From: Citricoccus zhacaiensis
Lineage (GTDB): Bacteria; Actinomycetota; Actinomycetes; Actinomycetales; Micrococcaceae
Assembly (NCBI RefSeq): GCF_014645315.1
Contig: NZ_BMLQ01000008.1
Span: 124,001 to 188,000 of the forward strand
Reading direction: 5' to 3'
Length of the DNA: 64,000 nucleotides
Made by a program: the position numbers and the translations under genes. This document shows positions 56,907 through 64,000 of this stretch, in pieces (position 1 is the first letter of the stretch; each line of letters begins with the position of its first letter). The notes beneath the pieces were generated by a model. The model was not told where the DNA came from, did no database searches, and saw only the letters and a list, made by a program, of their open reading frames with translations.

Positions 56907-59159
56907 ATGACCCTCTCCGCCGAGACCTCCCCGGCCAGTCCTTCCTCGCCGTACCCGCACCTGTTCCGACCTCTCGAGGTCCGCGGGGGCACCTTGCCGA
57001 ACCGGATCATCATGGGCTCCATGCACCTGGGCCTCGAGGATCGGCGTGCCGACGCGGCCAAGCTGGCCGCGTTCTACGCCGAGCGGGCCCGCGGGGGAGT
57101 GGGCCTGATCGTCTCCGGGGGCTACGCACCCAACTTCACGGGGCGTCTGACGCCCTTCGCCGGGACCATGCGCTCAAGGCGGGATGCCACCACCCATCGG
57201 GTCATCACCGATGCGGTGCACGCCGAGGGCGGGCGGATCGTCCTCCAGATCCTGCACGCCGGCCGTTATGCCTACCACCCGTTCTCGGCCGCCCCCGGAG
57301 CGTCCCCGTCCCCCATCACCCCGTTCACGCCTCGAGCCCTCTCCACCCGGGCCGTGGAGCGTACCATCGAGGCCTTTGTCCGGTCTGCCGGCTACGCCCG
57401 CCAGGCCGGGTATGACGGCGTGGAGATCATGGGCTCCGAGGGGTACCTGATCAACCAGTTCCTCTCACCCCGGACCAACTCCCGCACCGATGCGTGGGGT
57501 GGCTCGGCTGCCCGGCGCCGCCGCTTCGCCACGGAGATCGTCCGCCGCATCCGCGACGCCGCCGGCGAGGACTTCATCATCACGTTCCGGATGTCCATGG
57601 TGGATCTGGTCCCGGACGGCCAGACCCTTCAGGAGACCCTGGACCTGGCGCGGGAACTCGAGCGGGCGGGCGTGAGCCTGCTGAACACCGGAATCGGCTG
57701 GCATGAGGCGCGGGTGCCCACCATCGTTACCTCGGTACCGCGCGCCGCGTTCGCGGACTTCACGGCCCGCATCCGGGAGGCGGTCTCGGTACCCGTCGCC
57801 ACCTCGAACCGCATCAACATGCCCCACACCGCGGAGCAGATCCTGGCCGAGGGCCGGGCCGACCTGATCACCATGGCCCGGCCGTTCCTCGCCGATCCGG
57901 ACTGGGTGGTGAAAGCGGATGCCGGAACGCCGGAACGGATCAACTCCTGCATCGGCTGCAACCAGGCCTGCCTGGACCACACGTTCCAGAACAAGCCCGC
58001 CTCCTGCCTGGTCAACCCGCGCGCCGGCCGGGAGACCGATCCCGCGTTCCCCCCGCTGCCGAAACGAGCCCTCCTGCCATTGGCCTCGGTGGCCACGGGT
58101 CATCCGGCCCCTGCCCCGCACCGTGACTCAGCCCCCGTAGGCGCCGTCCGCGCCCGGACAACGGCACTGCGCGTGGCCGTCGTCGGCGCTGGGCCGGCAG
58201 GGCTGGCCGCCTCCACCCAGGCCGCTGCCCGAGGCCACGAGGTGGACCTGTTCGAAGCCTCGGACACCATCGGCGGACAGTTCCGTCTCGCCCGGCGGAT
58301 CCCCGGCAAGGAGGAGTTCGCCGAGACCCTGCGCTACTTCGAACAGCAACTCCTCGAGACCGGGGTGAATCTGCGCCTGGCCCACCGAGTCACCGCCACC
58401 GAGCTGCTCGACGGCGGGTACGACCGCATCCTGTTGGCCACCGGGGTGGTGCCCCGCACCGTGGACCTTCCCGGGGCGGACCGGCCCAACGTGCATTCCT
58501 ATCCGGATGTGGTGGGTGGCCGGGTGCAGTGCGGTCCGCGCGTGGCGGTCATCGGCGCCGGCGGCATCGGCTTCGACGTGTCCGAACTGCTCACCGAGCC
58601 GCACCGGGAGGACCGGGACGGTCAAGGAGACCGGGACGGTCAGGAGGCCCGCGAAGGTCGGGAGCACGGGGCGCACCGAGGCCGGCCGGAGCCCGGCACG
58701 CCCTTCGGCGCCCAACCCCTTGAGGACTGGCAGCGGCAATGGGGTGTGGACCCGGAGTTCTCCGGACGCGGCGGCCTGGCAGCGGCGAGGCCAGAGGCAC
58801 CGGCGCGGGCCGTCCACCTCATCCAGCGCAAGACCACCAAGATGGGGGCGGGCCTCGGCAAGACCACGGGCTGGGTCCACCGCGCGGCCCTGAAGGCCCG
58901 CGGTGTCGACTTCATCACCGGTGCCAGCTACGTCAGAATCGACGACGACGGCCTCCACCTGGATATCGACGGCGCCCGCCGCGTCCTCGAGGTGGACGAC
59001 GTGGTGGTGTGTGCCGGTCAGGTCTCCCAGCGCGAACTGTATGGCGCGTTGGAGGCCGCCGGAGCCGACGTCGTGCTCCTCGGCGGAGCCGATGTGGCCG
59101 CGGAGTTGGACGCCAAGCGGGCCATCGAGCAGGCGACGCGGGTGGCGGCGGCGCTCTGA
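56907..59159 (+). CDS. NADPH-dependent 2,4-dienoyl-CoA reductase-like flavoprotein (FadH family)
   Basis: A 750-residue multidomain oxidoreductase. The N-terminal old-yellow-enzyme barrel binds FMN: TLPNRIIMGSMHLGLED, then YDGVEIMGSEGYLINQFLSP and TSNRINMPHTAEQILAEGRA, DLITMARPFLADPDW. The iron-sulfur cysteines are in CIGCNQACLDHTFQNKPASC at about 347. From about residue 420 come FAD/NADPH Rossmann domains (VAVVGAGPAGLAASTQAA and RVAVIGAGGIGFDVSELL). A charged, low-complexity insertion of about 40 residues follows the second GxGxxG. The family reduces 2,4-dienoyl-CoA in unsaturated fatty-acid breakdown; related enzymes act on other enones or trimethylamine. Confidence 0.9.
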   Translation: MTLSAETSPASPSSPYPHLFRPLEVRGGTLPNRIIMGSMHLGLEDRRADAAKLAAFYAERARGGVGLIVSGGYAPNFTGRLTPFAGTMRSRRDATTHRVITDAVHAEGGRIVLQILHAGRYAYHPFSAAPGASPSPITPFTPRALSTRAVERTIEAFVRSAGYARQAGYDGVEIMGSEGYLINQFLSPRTNSRTDAWGGSAARRRRFATEIVRRIRDAAGEDFIITFRMSMVDLVPDGQTLQETLDLARELERAGVSLLNTGIGWHEARVPTIVTSVPRAAFADFTARIREAVSVPVATSNRINMPHTAEQILAEGRADLITMARPFLADPDWVVKADAGTPERINSCIGCNQACLDHTFQNKPASCLVNPRAGRETDPAFPPLPKRALLPLASVATGHPAPAPHRDSAPVGAVRARTTALRVAVVGAGPAGLAASTQAAARGHEVDLFEASDTIGGQFRLARRIPGKEEFAETLRYFEQQLLETGVNLRLAHRVTATELLDGGYDRILLATGVVPRTVDLPGADRPNVHSYPDVVGGRVQCGPRVAVIGAGGIGFDVSELLTEPHREDRDGQGDRDGQEAREGREHGAHRGRPEPGTPFGAQPLEDWQRQWGVDPEFSGRGGLAAARPEAPARAVHLIQRKTTKMGAGLGKTTGWVHRAALKARGVDFITGASYVRIDDDGLHLDIDGARRVLEVDDVVVCAGQVSQRELYGALEAAGADVVLLGGADVAAELDAKRAIEQATRVAAAL

Positions 59160-59187
59160 CGGCCTGCGAGTCCTCCCGGCCTCCCCG

Positions 59188-59193
59188 TACACT
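59188..59193 (+). promoter_or_regulatory. Leaderless -10 box for the maltokinase-cap protein gene
   Basis: TACACT, then GGGGCCC and ATG 59201; there is no ribosome site. Confidence 0.5.
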
Positions 59194-59200
59194 GGGGCCC

Positions 59201-59791
59201 ATGGCTACCGTCTACCAAGCAACCCTGGTGCCCTCGAAGCAGGAGCTCCTGGAGTCCTGGCTGGCCCAGCAACCGTGGTCCGGTGAGGGGGAGCTGGTCA
59301 GGGTCGGCTCCTACCGCTATGACGATCCGGACGGCGAGGTGGGAGTCGAGGGACATCTGGTTCACCGGGAGGGCAGCGACCAGGTCCTGCACGTGCCTAT
59401 GTCCTACCGCGGAGCCCCGCTCGAGGGCGCGGAGCCCTACCTGATCGGCACCGTGGACCACTCCGTGCTTGGCCAGCGCTGGGTCTACGACGCCATGGCG
59501 GACCCGGTGGCCACCGCCTGCTTCCAGCGGGCCCTCGATGGACTGCAGCAGCAGGCCGAGGTGCATCTCTATGAGGAGGACGGCCAGTACATCGGCCACG
59601 AGGCCGACGAGGTCAGCGTGACCGTCCTGGGTCCCTTGCCCGACGAGCCGGGACGGGTCCAGGTCCACCGGGTGGTCTCCGACCCGGAGACCGCCGGCTC
59701 CGAACACCTCGCCGAGTCACGCCGGCTGTGGGCCACCTGGCCCGGCGGCAGCGGCATCATCTTCAGCCTCAACACGGACGAGCCCGCCTGA
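59201..59791 (+). CDS. Stand-alone maltokinase N-terminal cap-like protein
   Basis: A 196-residue protein: MATVYQATLVPSKQELLESW at the start, then VRVGSYRYDDPDGEVGVEGH, LHVPMSYRGAPLEGAEPYLI and DHSVLGQRWVYDAMADPVAT. That series resembles the N-terminal cap of actinobacterial maltokinase (Pep2/Mak), which senses or holds the sugar, but the kinase domain is absent. Such single caps are annotated in Micrococcaceae without a known role. The gene is monocistronic with its own promoter, so a link to glycogen or trehalose metabolism is only suggested. Confidence 0.75.
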   Translation: MATVYQATLVPSKQELLESWLAQQPWSGEGELVRVGSYRYDDPDGEVGVEGHLVHREGSDQVLHVPMSYRGAPLEGAEPYLIGTVDHSVLGQRWVYDAMADPVATACFQRALDGLQQQAEVHLYEEDGQYIGHEADEVSVTVLGPLPDEPGRVQVHRVVSDPETAGSEHLAESRRLWATWPGGSGIIFSLNTDEPA

Positions 59792-59822
59792 GCCGACGCC
59801 GGGCACGGTCGAGGAGCGCCGG

Positions 59823-60479
59823 TCAGAGGACGGTGAATCCGTCCGAGAGTGGCCCACGGCCCGTCAGAGCCTCCGCGACCACCACGCCCGCACCCCGGGC
59901 GACCGCGAGATCGGCGGCAAGCCGCACCACTCGCGGCACCACGGGATCCAATGCTGCGGGCATCGTCTGCCCGGTGGCGCGCGCCAGGTCCACGGTGTGC
60001 ACCGCCAGCTCGAAGATCCGCGTGGCCAGGTAGCCCGCCAGGGTCATGGTGCCCGCCGGCGTGCGCAGTTCAACGTCCGGTGCCGTGGATTCGAGGAGGG
60101 CCAGCACCTCGGCGCGGTCCCGTTCGATGACGGACAGCGGCTCCTGTCCGAGGGCCTCGCCTGCCTGCCGGCCACGCTCGGCGACCTCCTCGTCGTCACT
60201 GGCGTTCCGTCCCGGCTGGGGCGCCCAGAACGCGGCGAAGTATCCAACGGGCCCGTCGACGGGGACTGCACCGGGCTCCGGTCCAGCCGCGACGTAGCGG
60301 GTCACATTGGTGTGGGAGCGATTGGTGTGGCCAGCCAGGGACCGAACCGTCCACACGCCCAGTCCGGGCGCCTCCCAGTCGGTGATGCCGCGGCAGGTTT
60401 CCAGGAAGGCCGCCGAGGCCGCTCGGTAGTGCTCGATCGTCTCACGGTCCGGGCCGACTTGTTCCGGGGTGGTCGCCAT
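59823..60479 (-). CDS. Mycothiol-dependent maleylpyruvate isomerase-like (DinB-fold) protein
   Basis: A 218-residue protein with the maleylpyruvate isomerase N-terminal (MDMPI_N, DinB-like) four-helix bundle. Probable metal ligands are the histidine in VRSLAGHTNRSHTNVTRYVA (about residue 53) and those in ATRIFELAVHTVDLARATGQ (glutamate and histidine, about 160). Characterised members use mycothiol as cofactor, which fits the mshA and mshC genes in this window. The substrate is unknown. The ATG at 60479 follows a -10-like CACACT by 7 nt, again without a ribosome site. It is divergent from the AraC regulator. Confidence 0.82.
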   Translation of the reverse strand: MATTPEQVGPDRETIEHYRAASAAFLETCRGITDWEAPGLGVWTVRSLAGHTNRSHTNVTRYVAAGPEPGAVPVDGPVGYFAAFWAPQPGRNASDDEEVAERGRQAGEALGQEPLSVIERDRAEVLALLESTAPDVELRTPAGTMTLAGYLATRIFELAVHTVDLARATGQTMPAALDPVVPRVVRLAADLAVARGAGVVVAEALTGRGPLSDGFTVL

Positions 60480-60633
60480 GGCCCACAGTGTGGCATCGAC
60501 GCCCCCTACGTCACCAGAGCCGGGCACGGGGCTTTCAGATCGGTCATGCCGAAATCCGGGGGTCGCGCTGGATCTGCCGGGAGACACCCGGATAGTGCAT
60601 GCTGAACGCCGGGACGCTGGGCCAAGCGCCTGA

Positions 60634-60639
60634 CAGAAT
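60634..60639 (+). promoter_or_regulatory. Leaderless -10 box for the AraC regulator gene
   Basis: TGACAGAAT contains the -10-like CAGAAT, 7 nt before ATG 60647. This favours ATG 60647 over in-frame starts at 60599, 60638 and 60641. Confidence 0.4.
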
Positions 60640-60646
60640 GGTGACG

Positions 60647-61204
60647 ATGATCTCCCGCTCGGCGCCTACCACCGCGCCCAGTACCTCAGGCTCTGCCAGC
60701 CGCCGGATCCCGGTGGAGGACCTGGTGCGCCTCCGGAGGGTGCGGGATCGGATCGACCGGGAGTATCGCGAGCCGCTCGACGTGGAGGCTCTGGCCCGCG
60801 GTGAGGCCATGTCCGCAGGCCACCTGAGCCGGCTGTTCAAGAGGGCCTACGGCGAATCTCCCTACTCCTACCTGATGACTCGGCGGATCGAGCGGGCGAT
60901 GTCCTTGCTGCGCCGTGGGGGTTTGAGCGTCACGGAGGTCTGCTTCGAGGTGGGCAGCTCCTCCCTAGGCACCTTCAGCACCCGCTTCTCCGAGCTGGTG
61001 GGCATGCCACCGAGCGAGTACCGCGACCGTGCCTCCCGCGACCCGGACGGGCTGCCCACCTGCGTGGTGCGGCACGCCACCCGGCCGTTGCGGAAGGAGC
61101 CGGGGAACCTGGTGGGGAACCTGGTGGGGAACCTGGTGGGGGACTCGGCGGGAAATCCGGTCAGGAATGAAGAAGCGCCCGCATCCGGCCGAGTCCTACG
61201 CTGA
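60647..61204 (+). CDS. AraC family transcriptional regulator
   Basis: A 185-residue regulator consisting of little more than the double helix-turn-helix domain. HTH-1 is DVEALARGEAMSAGHLSRLF (about residues 45-65) and HTH-2 SVTEVCFEVGSSSLGTFSTR (about 93-112), followed by FSELVGMPPSEYR. No ligand-binding domain is present. The C-terminus carries a three-fold GNLV repeat and a disordered tail. The downstream VOC gene begins 4 bp after its stop; paired small AraC and VOC genes are common in actinobacteria. It probably regulates that gene. Confidence 0.88.
   Translation: MISRSAPTTAPSTSGSASRRIPVEDLVRLRRVRDRIDREYREPLDVEALARGEAMSAGHLSRLFKRAYGESPYSYLMTRRIERAMSLLRRGGLSVTEVCFEVGSSSLGTFSTRFSELVGMPPSEYRDRASRDPDGLPTCVVRHATRPLRKEPGNLVGNLVGNLVGDSAGNPVRNEEAPASGRVLR
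61102..61137 (+). repeat. Three 12-bp tandem repeats in the AraC gene
   Basis: GGGGAACCTGGT occurs three times without change, adding Gly-Asn-Leu-Val units to the C-terminal tail. The unit is a multiple of three, so copy-number changes would not shift the frame. Confidence 0.92.
61197..61202 (+). promoter_or_regulatory. Leaderless -10 box for the VOC gene
   Basis: TACGCT, overlapping the araC-type stop, is followed by GAACCC and ATG 61209. It suggests a second promoter inside the two-gene unit. Confidence 0.4.
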
Positions 61205-61208
61205 ACCC

Positions 61209-61619
61209 ATGACCATCACCATTCACTCCAGCTTCCTGCCCCACACTGACCCGGAGGCCTCCCTGGCCTTCTACCGTGACCTGCTCGGATTCGAGGTGCG
61301 CCTCGACGTCGGTCAGGGAACCATGCGGTGGATCACGGTCGGTCCGGCCGACCAACCGGATACGGCCATCGTGCTCACCCCGCCGGCAGTGGATCCGGGA
61401 CTCAGCGAGGCCGAGCGCCAGGCCATCACCGAGATGATGGCGAAGGGCACCTACGCCGGCATCAACCTCGCCACCGACGATCTGGACGGCTTCTTCGAGC
61501 GGGTCCAGGCCGGCGGTGCGGACGTGGTCCAGGAGCCCATCGAGCAGCCGTACGGCCTCCGTGATTGCGCCTTCCGTGATCCATCCGGGAATATGGTTCG
61601 CGTCCAGCAGTCCAGCTGA
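61209..61619 (+). CDS. VOC family (glyoxalase/bleomycin-resistance-like) protein
   Basis: A 136-residue protein of two beta-alpha-beta-beta-beta modules. It starts with ITIHSSFLPHTDPEASLAFY and RDLLGFEVRLDVGQGTMRWI and ends with PYGLRDCAFRDPSGNMVRVQ, where E/Q metal positions and the D-P-x-G-N signature are typical. It could be a metalloenzyme (glyoxalase, epimerase or extradiol-type) or a drug-binding protein; the ligand is unknown. It is adjacent to the AraC regulator and likely controlled by it. Confidence 0.88.
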   Translation: MTITIHSSFLPHTDPEASLAFYRDLLGFEVRLDVGQGTMRWITVGPADQPDTAIVLTPPAVDPGLSEAERQAITEMMAKGTYAGINLATDDLDGFFERVQAGGADVVQEPIEQPYGLRDCAFRDPSGNMVRVQQSS

Positions 61620-61705
61620 ACCCACCGCACCAGCGCGTCGGGCATCTCGTCCCAGCACTACGCTCACCATGTTCCTGTCCACCCACATCCCGCATCGGAG
61701 CCCAC

Positions 61706-64000
<2,295 letters not shown>

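Overview
The window is 64 kb of very GC-rich DNA with dense, often 4-bp-overlapping genes and frequent GTG starts. It is an actinobacterial chromosome: it carries mycothiol genes (mshA, mshC), RbpA, the pupylation genes (arc, dop, pup, pafA), a fused PafBC and TatA/TatC. A fused PafBC, a DUF5703-like protein and the gene order uppP-mshC-PAC2-HAD-M50-trmI-arc point to the Micrococcaceae (Arthrobacter/Micrococcus/Citricoccus side). The genus is an inference; no rRNA is present. There is no prophage, IS element or CRISPR array, and base composition looks uniform.

Region 1 (1-14.7 kb) is a glycan cluster. After the 3' end of a glycogen-synthase-like gene come a polysaccharide pyruvyltransferase, a NodU/CmcH-type carbamoyltransferase, a GT2-HAD fusion, a GT9, a GT4, a GT4-SIS fusion, HldE, a second GT9 and a UDP-xylose-synthase-like SDR. 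A convergent double-domain GT2 follows. Together the SIS (GmhA), HAD (GmhB) and HldE parts supply every step from sedoheptulose-7-P to ADP-D-glycero-D-manno-heptose. That is an LPS-type precursor route in a Gram-positive, and no HldD epimerase is visible. Region 2 (14.8-21.6 kb) is a fatty-acid module: FadE5-like acyl-CoA dehydrogenase and TetR on the minus strand, divergent from thiolase, FabG4-like reductase and MaoC dehydratase, with paired operator-like palindromes between them.

Region 3 (21.7-36.8 kb) holds mshA-malQ, a 2-oxoglutarate oxygenase, a GNAT, a tRNA-Leu(GAG) with an unusual structured leader, an M20 peptidase, an acyl-CoA dehydrogenase, uppP, mshC, PAC2, HAD, M50 protease and trmI. 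Region 4 (36.9-47.1 kb) is the pupylation locus arc-dop-pup-pafA, then two FKBP isomerases, PafBC, tatA and tatC. The 20S proteasome genes are missing between pup and pafA, ARC lacks its proteasome-docking tail, and a DtxR/IdeR-like iron box lies in the arc promoter. This matches the iron-linked, proteasome-independent pupylation known from corynebacteria. Region 5 (47.2-64 kb) has a Ski2-like helicase with an RGG insert, an amidohydrolase-like protein without its metal motif, polyprenol-phosphate mannose synthase, rbpA, an SPFH/NfeD pair, an S9 peptidase, a dienoyl-CoA-reductase-like enzyme, a maltokinase-cap protein, a mycothiol-dependent-isomerase-like protein, an AraC/VOC pair and the start of a short UvrA-like ATPase.

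About thirteen genes, mostly from 26 kb onward, start at an ATG 6-7 nt after a TANNNT-like -10 box with no ribosome binding site, so leaderless transcription appears common here.
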